A stretch of DNA of 63,471 nt, taken from positions 1-63,471 of the forward strand of contig NZ_JAAIJQ010000033.1 of assembly GCF_010820565.1 (NCBI RefSeq). The letters are read 5' to 3'. Position numbers and translations under genes: made by a program. The DNA comes from Thiorhodococcus minor (lineage in GTDB: Bacteria; Pseudomonadota; Gammaproteobacteria; Chromatiales; Chromatiaceae). This document shows, piece after piece, positions 17,197 through 30,000 of the stretch (position 1 is its first letter; each line of letters starts with the position of its first letter). The notes under the pieces are model-generated. The model was not told the origin of the DNA. It saw nothing but the letters and a program-made list of their open reading frames with translations, and searched no databases.

Positions 17197-17217
17197 CGTT
17201 ACTTCTCCCGGGCTGAA

Positions 17218-17562
<345 letters not shown>

Positions 17563-17576
17563 TTAGCTCCTGTATT

Positions 17577-17603
17577 GACCGGGGAAGCGCTGGCTCCCCG
17601 GTC
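17577..17603. promoter_or_regulatory. Stem-loop between torF and glnK
   Basis: GACCGGGGA pairs with TCCCCGGTC across a nine-base loop, with no T-run on either side. It may stabilise the upstream torF message or attenuate read-through into glnK-amt. Confidence 0.4.
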
Positions 17604-17633
17604 GGTGGGTCTCAAGTCGCGAAGGGCGCTCGA

Positions 17634-18356
17634 TCAGAATTCTTTGTTCCAACCGATCCAGAGCTTGGGATCTTCGTCGTAGGTGTCGCGCAGGACCTGG
17701 TCATAGTTCAGGCTGAAGGTGCCGAACTCGCCTGCCTCGCGGCTGATGGAAGCGCCGACGTGGCCGTAGTCGTTGCCGCCGTCGTTGTAGTCGAAGTCGT
17801 AATAGCCGCCGTGGATGCCCAAGCCGAGCTCGTAGGGCAGGGCGAAGTCGAGAGAGGCGTAGTAATAGAAGTCGCCTTCGATGAAGAGGGCCTCGTCGTC
17901 GACCACGCCGGGAGCGTCGTTGGCCTGGCCGTAGACGGTGTAGGCGATGCCGGCGGTCAGCCACCTGTAGCTCGCGCTGGCGCCGATCTCCGCGAAGTCG
18001 GTGTCGCGGCCGTCCGGGTAGGCATAGTAGACCACGCTGAGGTCATAGCTGAGGTCGTCGTTGATGGCCCCGCCGAAGCCTGCGTAGATGTCCCACTCGT
18101 AGTTGGTGTCGTCGCCGAAGTTGACGTTCGAGAGCCAGGTGCCGGCCGAGAAGCCGCTCTCGTGGGCATAGTCCAAGCCACCCTGAACAGCGGGCTGGTT
18201 GTCGGTCTGAGTCTGGCCGCGCCAGATGTAGTTGCTGACGACGCCGATGTTGGCACTGACCGAGTGCGGTCCTTCGGCGGCCGCGGTCTGCCATGCGCCC
18301 GCACCCATTGAAAAGGCGCCGGCGGCCAGGATGGCGCTGATGCGTTGTGCTTTCAT
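17634..18356 (-). CDS. TorF-family outer-membrane beta-barrel porin
   Basis: A 240-residue exported protein with an N-terminal signal peptide ending near AAAEG, then the family start SANIGVVSNYIWRG. Alternating strands rich in aromatic residues follow, and the C-terminal residue is Phe (WNKEF), as needed for outer-membrane assembly. It matches the TorF putative porin family. It is the first gene of an operon with glnK, amtB and amt, behind a sigma-54 promoter, so a role in passage of ammonium or another nitrogen source through the outer membrane is likely. The substrate is inference. A GAGGAA ribosome site supports the start. Confidence 0.85.
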   Translation of the reverse strand: MKAQRISAILAAGAFSMGAGAWQTAAAEGPHSVSANIGVVSNYIWRGQTQTDNQPAVQGGLDYAHESGFSAGTWLSNVNFGDDTNYEWDIYAGFGGAINDDLSYDLSVVYYAYPDGRDTDFAEIGASASYRWLTAGIAYTVYGQANDAPGVVDDEALFIEGDFYYYASLDFALPYELGLGIHGGYYDFDYNDGGNDYGHVGASISREAGEFGTFSLNYDQVLRDTYDEDPKLWIGWNKEF

Positions 18357-18462
18357 TGCTCGATTCCTCGTTAGGTTCCGGACATGTCAGGGAGTTTCTT
18401 TGGGGCCAAGGCCGGCGCCCGGAATTCAGCCGGCGGCCCGGGGTGACGTATCGCCGCTTTCA

Positions 18463-18477
18463 GCACGTAACATGCCA
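18463..18477 (-). promoter_or_regulatory. Sigma-54 (RpoN) promoter of the torF-glnK-amtB-amt operon
   Basis: The minus strand reads TGGCATGTTACGTGC, with GG and GC exactly spaced as in the consensus TGGCACG-N4-TTGC. It lies about 107 bp upstream of the torF ATG, placing the start of transcription near 18451. Two NtrC-like sites lie upstream at suitable distance. Confidence 0.7.
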
Positions 18478-18542
18478 GTAAAGCGCATAGGCGAGGATCG
18501 CGACGTTTTTCGGTCTCATGTGCGAAAGTCGCCACATAAGTT

Positions 18543-18559
18543 TGCACTGATTTGATGCG
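18543..18559 (-). promoter_or_regulatory. NtrC-type binding site, proximal
   Basis: The minus strand reads CGCATC-AAATC-AGTGCA, an imperfect match to the NtrC consensus TGCACC-N5-GGTGCA. The centre is about 100 bp upstream of the predicted sigma-54 start. Confidence 0.55.
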
Positions 18560-18583
18560 CGGCGACCGTTCGTCGCGAACGGC

Positions 18584-18600
18584 TGCGCCATTTTGGTGCG
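18584..18600 (-). promoter_or_regulatory. NtrC-type binding site, distal
   Basis: The minus strand reads CGCACC-AAAAT-GGCGCA, close to TGCACC-N5-GGTGCA. Its centre is 41 bp (about four helical turns) from the proximal site and about 141 bp from the predicted start, much like the enhancer layout of enterobacterial glnA. Confidence 0.65.
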
Positions 18601-18765
18601 GCCCGCCGCGCAGACGGCCTCGGTCACGACGCCCTATAATGGACCGCTGACAGCGTCCCAAGCGGGGTCTCCGGCTTGGCCCTCGGAGCGGGCATTGCGC
18701 CCGAGGCCGCGGCGGTCAGAATCCGCGGCCCAAGAATGAGTCCGCCCCCTTTGCAGAGGTATCCT

Positions 18766-19032
18766 ATGCTCGATCCAAAACACTTCGATGACCTGGTGCA
18801 GCGACTTTCCTCGGCCATGCCGAAGGGGATTCAGGTGTTGCAGGAAGACATCAACAAGAACGTCCGGGCCTCGCTGGAGGCCGGGCTGTCCCGGCTCGAT
18901 CTGGTGACGCGGGAAGAATTCGACGTCCAGTCCGCGGTGCTTGCGCGCACGCGCGAAAAGCTCGCCGCCTTGGAGGCTCAGGTCGGGGAGCTGGAGCGGG
19001 CGCTGGATGCGGGGCGCGCGACGGCGGACTAG
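18766..19032 (+). CDS. ubiK: Ubiquinone biosynthesis accessory factor UbiK (BMFP family)
   Basis: An 88-residue coiled-coil protein beginning MLDPKHFDDLVQRLSSAMP, with an amphipathic N-terminal helix and a C-terminal trimeric coiled coil (about residues 50-82; LARTREKLAALEAQVGELE). It matches the former BMFP/YqiC family, now UbiK, which assists the aerobic Ubi complex. The ATG at 18766 gives the conserved N terminus. yifB follows after 15 bp, a neighbour pair seen in many gammaproteobacteria. It is divergent from the nitrogen operon. Confidence 0.85.
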   Translation: MLDPKHFDDLVQRLSSAMPKGIQVLQEDINKNVRASLEAGLSRLDLVTREEFDVQSAVLARTREKLAALEAQVGELERALDAGRATAD

Positions 19033-19047
19033 ACCTGCAGCCCAGGT

Positions 19048-20568
19048 GTGGCTCTCTGTGTCCTCCATAGCCGGGCGCGCGTCGGCATCCATGCCCCGGC
19101 GGTAACTGTCGAGGTCCACCTCTCCGGCGGTTTGCCGGCGCTCTCGATCGTCGGCCTCCCCGAGATGGCGGTCAAAGAGAGCAAGGACCGGGTGCGCGGT
19201 GCCCTGCTGAACGGACGCTTCCGTTTTCCGGACGGCCGGGTGACCATCAATCTGGCACCCGCGGATCTGCCCAAGGACGGCGGGCGTTTCGATCTTCCGA
19301 TCGCGGTGGGCATCCTCGGTGCCTCGGGTCAGGTGCCTGCGAACAGGCTCGATGGCTGCGAGCTGATCGGAGAGCTCGCGCTCTCGGGTCAATTGAGGCC
19401 AATCCAGGGTGTGCTGCCGATCGCCCTCGCGGCCCGTGAGGCTGGCCGCGAGCTCATCCTGCCGAAGGAGAATGCCGACGAGGCCGCCTTGGTCTCCGGC
19501 TTGGTGGTGCGTGCGGCGGGGCACCTCATGGAGGTCTGCGAGCACCTGAGCGGGACCACCGCATTGCCTGACCATGCCCCCGAGCGGCCCGCCGAGCCGG
19601 TGTCCGACTATCCCGATCTGGCCGATGTGCGCGGTCAAGAGCAGGCGAAGCGCGCCTTGGAGGTTGCCGCCGCCGGCCAGCACAGTCTCTTGCTCATGGG
19701 GCCTCCGGGGACGGGCAAGTCGATGCTCGCCAATCGACTGCCCGGCCTCCTGCCGCCCTTGAGCGAGACCGAGGCGATCGAAACGGCGGCCATCCGCTCG
19801 GTTTCCGGGCGTGAAGCATTCGACCCTGCGCGCTGGCGCACGCGACCCTTTCGCGCCCCGCACCACACGGCCTCCGGCGTCGCCTTGGTCGGCGGAGGCA
19901 GCAATCCCATGCCGGGGGAGATCTCCTTGGCGAGCAATGGGGTGCTCTTTCTCGACGAGCTTCCGGAGTTCGATCGCAAGGTGCTCGAGGTGCTGCGCGA
20001 GCCGCTCGAATCCGGCGAGATCCACATCTCACGGGCGGCGCGCCAGGCGCGCTTCCCTGCGCGGTTCCAGCTGGTCGCGGCCATGAATCCCTGTCCGTGC
20101 GGCTATCTGGGCGATAGCGGCGGACGCTGCCGCTGTACGGCGGATCAGATCGCGCGCTATCGCGGGCGCATCTCCGGGCCGCTGCTGGATCGCATCGACA
20201 TGCATGTGGAGGTGCCCCGGATCGAGGCCGCGCATTTCGCGACCCCGGCCGCTGCCGCTGCGGAGAGCTCAGCTCAGGTCCGCGCGCGCGTCATCCAGGC
20301 GCGTGCGTGCCAGCATGAGCGGGCCGAGAAGGTCAACAGCGCCCTGACGCCGCGCGAGATCGATCGAGATTGTGCCTTGGACGCGGCCGGGCGGAATCTG
20401 ATGGAGCAGGCGCTGGCGCGCCTCGGGCTCTCGGTCCGCGCCTATCACCGGATTCTCAAGGTCGCACGGACCATCGCCGATCTCCAGGGCGCCGAGGCGA
20501 TCCAAAGGGTTCATCTCAGCGAGGCCATCGGCTATCGTCGCCTGGATCGTGGCTCGCCCACGCCCTAG
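19048..20568 (+). CDS. comM: YifB-family Mg-chelatase-like AAA+ ATPase (ComM)
   Basis: A cytoplasmic AAA+ ATPase of 506 residues; homologues (ComM/YifB) act as helicases promoting branch migration during natural transformation. The N-terminal ChlI-like domain reads MALCVLHSRARVGI, then VKESKDRVRGAL. Walker A is GPPGTGKS at about 218 and Walker B is GVLFLDELPEF. A cysteine cluster (AMNPCPCGYLGD...CRC) and the arginine-finger region SGPLLDRIDMHVEV follow. The start is GTG at 19048. Other competence genes are not in view. Confidence 0.9.
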   Translation: MALCVLHSRARVGIHAPAVTVEVHLSGGLPALSIVGLPEMAVKESKDRVRGALLNGRFRFPDGRVTINLAPADLPKDGGRFDLPIAVGILGASGQVPANRLDGCELIGELALSGQLRPIQGVLPIALAAREAGRELILPKENADEAALVSGLVVRAAGHLMEVCEHLSGTTALPDHAPERPAEPVSDYPDLADVRGQEQAKRALEVAAAGQHSLLLMGPPGTGKSMLANRLPGLLPPLSETEAIETAAIRSVSGREAFDPARWRTRPFRAPHHTASGVALVGGGSNPMPGEISLASNGVLFLDELPEFDRKVLEVLREPLESGEIHISRAARQARFPARFQLVAAMNPCPCGYLGDSGGRCRCTADQIARYRGRISGPLLDRIDMHVEVPRIEAAHFATPAAAAAESSAQVRARVIQARACQHERAEKVNSALTPREIDRDCALDAAGRNLMEQALARLGLSVRAYHRILKVARTIADLQGAEAIQRVHLSEAIGYRRLDRGSPTP

Positions 20569-20624
20569 GTCGGCGCGCAACGCCGGATCCGACGCCGCCG
20601 GCCCCATTTTTCCGATCAATCGAC

Positions 20625-22518
<1,894 letters not shown>

Positions 22519-22526
<8 letters not shown>

Positions 22527-23082
22527 GGGCGTTCGCGCCATGAGGCTCGCTTCCCATGGGCTGTCCGGACGCGGACGCGCGCTCGCCGGCCGTGTCTGGC
22601 GTAGGTCACGGATTCCGACGCTGAGCATGACGGCTGTTCTGGCCGTCATGCTTCTGGCCTTCATCGTCTGGCCTTATGTCGCCCTCTGGAATCTGCATCT
22701 GGCCGTGATGCATGACGACCGGGCGGCACTTGCAGCCATGGTGGACGTCGACGCCGTTCGCGACGAGATCGCGCGGCGCCTGAACAAGGAGCGCGACACC
22801 GTGATCGGCGAACTATCCGACGCCTTCATCGAGTGGCTCGAGACGGGGATACGCCAGTATGGCAAGGACGCGCTCGAGACCCAGGTGACACTGGGCTGGG
22901 TCCAGGACCAGCTAGTCGCCGCCACGGCCCCGGGGCTGGGATTTCTGTCCGCGCTGTCCTATGGCTTCTTCGACAGCCCGGGCGGCTTCGTGGTCCGCAT
23001 GGAGCGGGGCGATGGCACCCCGGTCACGCTACGGCTGCGGCTGAGCGGTGCGCATTGGCGCGTCACCGCGGTATATTACTGA
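22519..23082 (+). CDS. DUF2939 family membrane-anchored protein
   Basis: A 187-residue protein with one N-terminal membrane segment (TAVLAVMLLAFIVWPYVAL, about 38-56) and a C-terminal globular domain. The pattern of an early tryptophan or tyrosine stretch (YVALWNLHLAV) and an alternating middle fits DUF2939. Biochemical function is unknown. It overlaps yheS by 8 bp and is followed by another small gene after one base, so the three are probably co-translated. An internal ATG at 22540 is an alternative start. Confidence 0.65.
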
Positions 23083-23083
23083 G

Positions 23084-23377
23084 ATGGCCGACCTCAAGCT
23101 CAAGGCCTCGGCCCGGGCGCGTCAGCTCGTCGCCCCCTTGCTTGCGCCCAGCGAAACACCATTCAAGGACTATTTGAAGGCGACGGATTATTGCTCCGCC
23201 GTCATGAGCTATACCAACCTGCAGGAGGACCGTGAGTACATGGCCCAGTGGCGGGCCGCCTTCGCGGCACTCATGGTGGCTGGCGATGCCGAGCGCGCGC
23301 GCTTGCTCGCGCGGCTGCGCGCCGACTTCAAGCAGGGCCGCTCGCCCCTCCCGAGCCTGACGTCCAACCGCCGCTGA
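23084..23377 (+). CDS. Small hypothetical protein, 97 aa
   Basis: A soluble, mostly helical protein beginning MADLKLKASARARQLVAP. It contains a central LKATDYCSAVMSYTNLQEDREYMAQW region and a basic C terminus. It starts one base after the stop of the DUF2939 gene, so it is almost certainly expressed with it. I do not recognise a family. Confidence 0.6.
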   Translation: MADLKLKASARARQLVAPLLAPSETPFKDYLKATDYCSAVMSYTNLQEDREYMAQWRAAFAALMVAGDAERARLLARLRADFKQGRSPLPSLTSNRR

Positions 23378-23473
23378 GCCGCGGCCCGATCCCTTTCGCA
23401 AAGGTCCTGTCTCGGGGCCGAAGCGAGTATGATTTTGTCGTCCACTCCGAGCTGCTTAAGGAATCCCAGGCGC

Positions 23474-25978
23474 ATGTCTTCTCTGACGAATCCCATCAAG
23501 AATCACCCGAACGATCAGGTCTTCGATCTTCCACCGCTGGCGATGGACGCCGAGGGATTGTCGCAGGACTTCAAGCATTACTACGCCCACACCTTCGGGC
23601 GGGACCGCGATTGTCAGTCGGCCTACTACCCCTACAAGGCCTTGGCCATCACCCTGCGCGACCGCTTGATGGAGCGCTGGAAGCGCACGCGCCAGGCCTA
23701 TGACGACAAGCGCTGCAAACGCACCTACTACCTGTCCCTCGAGTTCCTGATGGGGCGGACGCTCTCCAACGCCATGCTCAACCTGGACGTCGACGGTCCC
23801 GTGGAGAAAGGGCTCTACGACCTCGGCCTGATGCTGGAAGAGATCGCCTCGAACGAGCCGGACCCCGGCCTCGGCAATGGCGGCCTGGGGCGGCTCGCGG
23901 CCTGCTTCCTGGACTCCTGTGCCACCCTGCAGCTGCCCGTGCGAGGCTACGGCCTGCGCTACGAGTACGGCATGTTCCGCCAGCTGATCGAAAAGGGCGA
24001 GCAGGTGGAAGAGCCGGATCACTGGCTGCGCGACGGCAACCCCTGGGAGCTGGAGCGGCCGGAGTTCACGCAGCGGATTCAGTTCGGCGGGCGCACCGAG
24101 AGCTATACGGATCACGCTGGCCGCTTGGCCGTGCGCTGGGTCGATACGCATGACGTTCTCGCTGTCCCCTACGATATTCCGGTGCCTGGCTATCGCAACG
24201 ACACCGTCAATACGTTGCGCCTGTGGAAGGCGGCGGCCACGGATGAGTTCGACTTGGACGAGTTCAACGCGGGCAGCTATCCCGAGTCCGTCGCCCAGAA
24301 GAACGCGGCCGAGCACATCACCATGGTGCTCTACCCCAATGATGCGAGCGAGAACGGCAAGGAGCTGCGGCTGCGCCAGCAATTCTTCCTAGCCAGCGCC
24401 AGCCTCAAGGACGTGCTGCGGGACTGGGTGCGGCTGCATGGAAAGGATTTCAGCCGCTTCGCCGAGCTGAACTGCTTCCAGCTCAACGATACCCATCCGG
24501 CGGTCTCCGTGGCCGAGCTGATGCGCCAGCTCATGGACGATCACGGTCTGGAGTGGGGCGAGGCCTGGGATATCACGACCAGCACCATGGCCTACACCAA
24601 CCACACCCTGCTGCCCGAGGCCCTTGAGCGTTGGCCGGTGCGGCTGTTCCGCCAGTTGCTGCCGCGCATCCTCGAAATCATCTTCGAGATCAATGCCCGC
24701 TTCCTCGCCGAGGTCTCGCTGCGCTGGCCGGGGGACAACGACCGTCAGCGGCGCATGTCCCTCATCGAGGAGGGCTACGAGCCTCAGGTCCGCATGGCCT
24801 ACCTGGCAATCGTCGGCAGCTATTCGGTCAACGGTGTGGCGGCGCTGCACTCGGAGCTGCTGGTGGAGGGACTCTTCCGTGATTTCCACGAGCTTTGGCC
24901 GGAGAAGTTCAACAACAAGACCAATGGGGTTACGCCGCGCCGCTGGCTGTCGCTCTGCAACCCAGGACTACGCGACCTCCTGGACGAGACCATCGGCACG
25001 GACTGGGTCTACCATCTGGATAAGCTGTCCAAGCTGGCGCCCCACGCGGACGATGCGAGCTTCCGCAAGCGCTGGCATGCCATCAAACAGGACAGCAAGC
25101 AGCGCTTAGCCGATGTTGTCGGTCAGCTCTGCCGGGTCGAGTTTCCGGTCGAGGCGCTCTTCGACGTCCAGGTGAAGCGCATCCACGAATACAAGCGCCA
25201 GCTGCTCAACATCCTGCACGTCGTCCACCTCTACAATCGCATCAAGCGCGGCGACACGGAGAATTGGACGCCGCGCTGCGTGCTGATCGGCGGCAAGGCC
25301 GCGCCCGGCTATGTGATGGCCAAGCAGATCATCCGCCTGATCAATCACGTGGCGACCGTCGTCAACAAGGATCCGGCGACCGAGGGCTTGCTGCGTGTCG
25401 CCTTCATCCCGGACTATCGGGTCTCGCTCATGGAGGTCATCGCCCCCGGAACGGACCTGTCCGAGCAGATCTCGACGGCCGGCAAGGAGGCCTCGGGCAC
25501 GGGCAACATGAAGTTCATGATGAACGGCGCGGTGACCATCGGGACGCTCGACGGGGCCAACATCGAGATTCGCGATCAAGTCGGCGAGGAGAATTTCTTC
25601 CTCTTCGGTCTCACCGCCGCCGGGGTCGAGTCACGTCGTCAGCACTATGACCCCAACGGCATCATCGCCAACGACCCGGCGCTGATGGATGTGATGAATC
25701 TGCTCGAGTCCGGCCACTTCAACCAGTTCGAGGGCGGGCTCTTCGACGCCGTCATCGGATCGATCCGCAATCCGCACGATCCCTGGATGACCGCCGCGGA
25801 CTTCCGCAGCTACCTCGAGGCCCAGGAGCGCGCCGCAGCCGCCTACCAAGATCGGGACCATTGGGTGCGGATGAGCATCCTCAACGCGGCGCACAGCGGG
25901 CATTTCTCGTCCGACCGGACGATCGAGGAGTACAACCGCGACATCTGGGGCCTGGAGAAGGTGCTGCCCCAAGCTTAG
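23474..25978 (+). CDS. glgP: Glycogen phosphorylase
   Basis: Releases glucose-1-phosphate from glycogen using phosphate and pyridoxal phosphate; 834 residues, standard size. Landmarks are YYLSLEFLMGRTL, the substrate-loop region NEPDPGLGNGGLGRLAACF, VKRIHEYKRQLLN, and the cofactor lysine K680 in KEASGTGNMKFMMNG. The ATG at 23474 fits the family N terminus better than the upstream ATG at 23429. No glycogen synthesis genes adjoin. In purple sulfur bacteria glycogen serves as a dark energy reserve, alongside the PHA made by genes further right. Confidence 0.95.
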   Translation: MSSLTNPIKNHPNDQVFDLPPLAMDAEGLSQDFKHYYAHTFGRDRDCQSAYYPYKALAITLRDRLMERWKRTRQAYDDKRCKRTYYLSLEFLMGRTLSNAMLNLDVDGPVEKGLYDLGLMLEEIASNEPDPGLGNGGLGRLAACFLDSCATLQLPVRGYGLRYEYGMFRQLIEKGEQVEEPDHWLRDGNPWELERPEFTQRIQFGGRTESYTDHAGRLAVRWVDTHDVLAVPYDIPVPGYRNDTVNTLRLWKAAATDEFDLDEFNAGSYPESVAQKNAAEHITMVLYPNDASENGKELRLRQQFFLASASLKDVLRDWVRLHGKDFSRFAELNCFQLNDTHPAVSVAELMRQLMDDHGLEWGEAWDITTSTMAYTNHTLLPEALERWPVRLFRQLLPRILEIIFEINARFLAEVSLRWPGDNDRQRRMSLIEEGYEPQVRMAYLAIVGSYSVNGVAALHSELLVEGLFRDFHELWPEKFNNKTNGVTPRRWLSLCNPGLRDLLDETIGTDWVYHLDKLSKLAPHADDASFRKRWHAIKQDSKQRLADVVGQLCRVEFPVEALFDVQVKRIHEYKRQLLNILHVVHLYNRIKRGDTENWTPRCVLIGGKAAPGYVMAKQIIRLINHVATVVNKDPATEGLLRVAFIPDYRVSLMEVIAPGTDLSEQISTAGKEASGTGNMKFMMNGAVTIGTLDGANIEIRDQVGEENFFLFGLTAAGVESRRQHYDPNGIIANDPALMDVMNLLESGHFNQFEGGLFDAVIGSIRNPHDPWMTAADFRSYLEAQERAAAAYQDRDHWVRMSILNAAHSGHFSSDRTIEEYNRDIWGLEKVLPQA

Positions 25979-26079
25979 GTCGCGCGACGGGCGCGATTGG
26001 CTGCTAAGGTCGGGCTTCGAGATCGGGATCGCACGCTCGTCTCGATGCCCTTCTGGGCTCGCCCGCGCGCCCGTGGACG

Positions 26080-27132
26080 TCAGTCGACGGGCTCGGTCAG
26101 GGGATCGCTCCAGGCCAGGATGCCTCCAGCCATGCTGACAACGTCGAAGCCGAGCTCGCTCAGCTGAAAGGCGGCGACCGAGCTGCGCCGTCCGCTCCGG
26201 CAATAGGCGACGTGGCGGGCAGTCCTGTCGATCTCGTCCAGCCGCGTGCGTAGCTGCGAGAGCGGGACGTGCAGGGCCTCTGGGATGTGCCCTTCGTCGA
26301 ATTCCTCCTCCAGCCGCACGTCCAGGGCGACATGGCCACTCTCGATCATGGCCTTGGCCACGGGCGTCTCCACCTCGCGCACCAGTGGCTTCGCCAAGAG
26401 CTGCTCAAAGACATCGCGTCGTAGCTCAAGCAGCATCCCATCTTCCAGCATCCGCACAGTGACCGCGCTGCTCTTGCCCGTGAGGAGACTCTCTTCGCCG
26501 AAGACGGCCCCGCGCGTCAGCTCCCCGGCCTTCATGGGGATGCCTTCCTCGTCGTCGATCCGCCACAGCTCGGCGCGTCCGGCCGCGACGACGAAGAAGC
26601 TGTCCGTCTCCCGACTCATCTTGGCGATCTCCTCTCCCGCCTTGACCTTGCGCTCGCGTAGGCTCGTCAGCGCACGCTCCGCGTTCTCCAGCGGGATGCG
26701 GCGGAATGGGGCCGTGTCTCGCGCCAGCCGAAGGTCGTCCTCGCGGAGCCCATCAGGTGCCACGACGCTCTCGGCCACCTCTTCCAGGGTGAGGAGGTAG
26801 TCGGCGAGCGCGGTATCGACGTGACAGAGCTGAGAGTCTTCGAGGGCGTCTATGGTGACTGCCGCCGGAAGGCAGGGCAGCTCGATATGACCAAGCGCGC
26901 TCGCCGAGACCTCCCTGCGCGCTCCGGCCGCATCGGTGATCGAGATGCGGCCGATGGCGACATAGAGGCGGTCCGGAAGCTCGCTGCCGGTGAGTCGAAG
27001 CTGCTCGCCCTCGCGCAGATCGAAGAGGCGGAAGATCTGCAGGGATTCCAGCAAGGCGCGCTCGGAGATGCCTGGGAAGGCGTAGAAACGCTCACGCAGG
27101 ATCTTGAGGACACGGGAGGTCTTGATGCTCAT
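26080..27132 (-). CDS. Cyclic-nucleotide-binding-like and rhodanese fusion protein
   Basis: A soluble 350-residue protein. Residues about 20-130 resemble a degenerate cyclic-nucleotide-binding fold. Residues about 150-265 hold a clearer copy (VKAGEEIAKMSRETDSFFVVAAGRAEL...RGAVFGEESLL). Residues about 275-350 are a rhodanese domain with active-site C311 in AYCRSGRRSS and a DVRLEEEFDEGHIPEA motif. The fusion suggests that a sulfur-transfer or redox activity is controlled by a bound nucleotide; this is inference. The ATG at 27132 is preferred over a longer frame lacking similarity. It is convergent with glgP. Confidence 0.8.
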   Translation of the reverse strand: MSIKTSRVLKILRERFYAFPGISERALLESLQIFRLFDLREGEQLRLTGSELPDRLYVAIGRISITDAAGARREVSASALGHIELPCLPAAVTIDALEDSQLCHVDTALADYLLTLEEVAESVVAPDGLREDDLRLARDTAPFRRIPLENAERALTSLRERKVKAGEEIAKMSRETDSFFVVAAGRAELWRIDDEEGIPMKAGELTRGAVFGEESLLTGKSSAVTVRMLEDGMLLELRRDVFEQLLAKPLVREVETPVAKAMIESGHVALDVRLEEEFDEGHIPEALHVPLSQLRTRLDEIDRTARHVAYCRSGRRSSVAAFQLSELGFDVVSMAGGILAWSDPLTEPVD

Positions 27133-27621
27133 GAGGGGCCATCCAAGATTCGGGATTTGAACCGCAAAGGTGCGAAGGGCGCCAAGGAAAACAATGGCTT
27201 GTCTTATTTCTGGTGCTCGCCTCACGGGTGAGGCTGGAGAGATTGGCATGCGCCAACCGGCTGCTCCGAAGAAGTTGGCCGCTGAAGGCCGGGAGCCGAC
27301 CGCTTCTTCAAGGACGAAGGATAGCCCCCGGCGGGACGGCAGGCTTCGTTGTCCATGTCATCCGACGCGGCCGGAATCTCGTGTCTGGGGCGTTTCGGGC
27401 AGTTAGAAGCCGTTCAGCGCTTGTTTCCCGATTCCGCGCTGCGGGCTCGAAAACGGCTGAGTTGCCCTAGTGATCCATGTGCGAAGACCTCTTGGCAACG
27501 CTGCCGCTGATACAGGGGGAAGCTATTGATGGGCTATCCCCGAGGAGCGGTTAGTCGGCATCCTTGCGTGGCCGAGCCAACCGCTGGGCTGGCCCGGCCT
27601 CAGGGGAGCGGAACAGGTCGA
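27133..27621. other. Intergenic region, one dispersed repeat arm, otherwise nothing recognised
   Basis: Apart from the AACCGCAAAGG repeat arm at 27159-27191, no gene or RNA is convincing in these 489 bases. The promoter for the minus-strand cyclic-nucleotide/rhodanese gene should lie here, but no clear consensus is visible. Confidence 0.5.
27159..27191 (+). repeat. Single arm of the dispersed AACCGCAAAGG repeat
   Basis: It begins GAACCGCAAAGGTGCGAAGG and continues with CGCC and AAGGAAAAC. The same core occurs twice, in inverted orientation, at 53691-53827. No inverted partner is seen here. Confidence 0.55.
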
Positions 27622-29514
<1,893 letters not shown>

Positions 29515-29704
29515 CTAAACTCCTGGAGGCTGATGCAAGGCACAGGATGGCGCCTTGGACCTGGGTGCTCGAAGCTGGCTGACTGGGGGCCTTGAAGAGC
29601 GCAGTGGGATGGTCGATCCATCCCCGCCAGGGCAGGTCGGGAGGAAAGCGTCGTGGTCATGGCCGCTCGTCCGAACTGAGGTCGGAAATGGCGAGCGCGC
29701 CTGA

Positions 29705-29795
29705 TACCTTCTCTGCTTTCCTGCGCCGGCATGATCCGGTTCAGGTTCAAAGGGTCTTCTCTCAGCCCGGGACTGCGCCTCGCCGGCTCGGACCT
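29705..29795 (-). promoter_or_regulatory. TPP riboswitch (THI element) upstream of thiC
   Basis: The minus strand shows the conserved aptamer core: GAGGCGC, then CTGAGAGAAGACCCTTTGAA, CCTGAACCGGATCATGCCGG and CGCAGGAAAGCAGAGA. It matches the universal CTGAGA, ACCCTTTGAACCTGA and CCGG-N-CCGG blocks. It sits about 190 nt upstream of thiC. The expression platform is not obvious; a leader reading frame follows. Confidence 0.93.
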
Positions 29796-30000
29796 CGGCT
29801 GGACGTCACAGGCCCGAGCACCGAAAATCCAAGCCTAAGCGGGTCGTCACGGACACCCCCAGCAGCATTACTCGCTCGAACCTAGCGAAAGGGAGCGGCG
29901 ATTTCAATAGATGGACGCCGCAATCGATCTGCCAAGCCCGCTGCCGGCCCCAGGTGGGGCGCGGCCGGCGGCCAGACCAGAGATCAGGGCACATCAGGAT

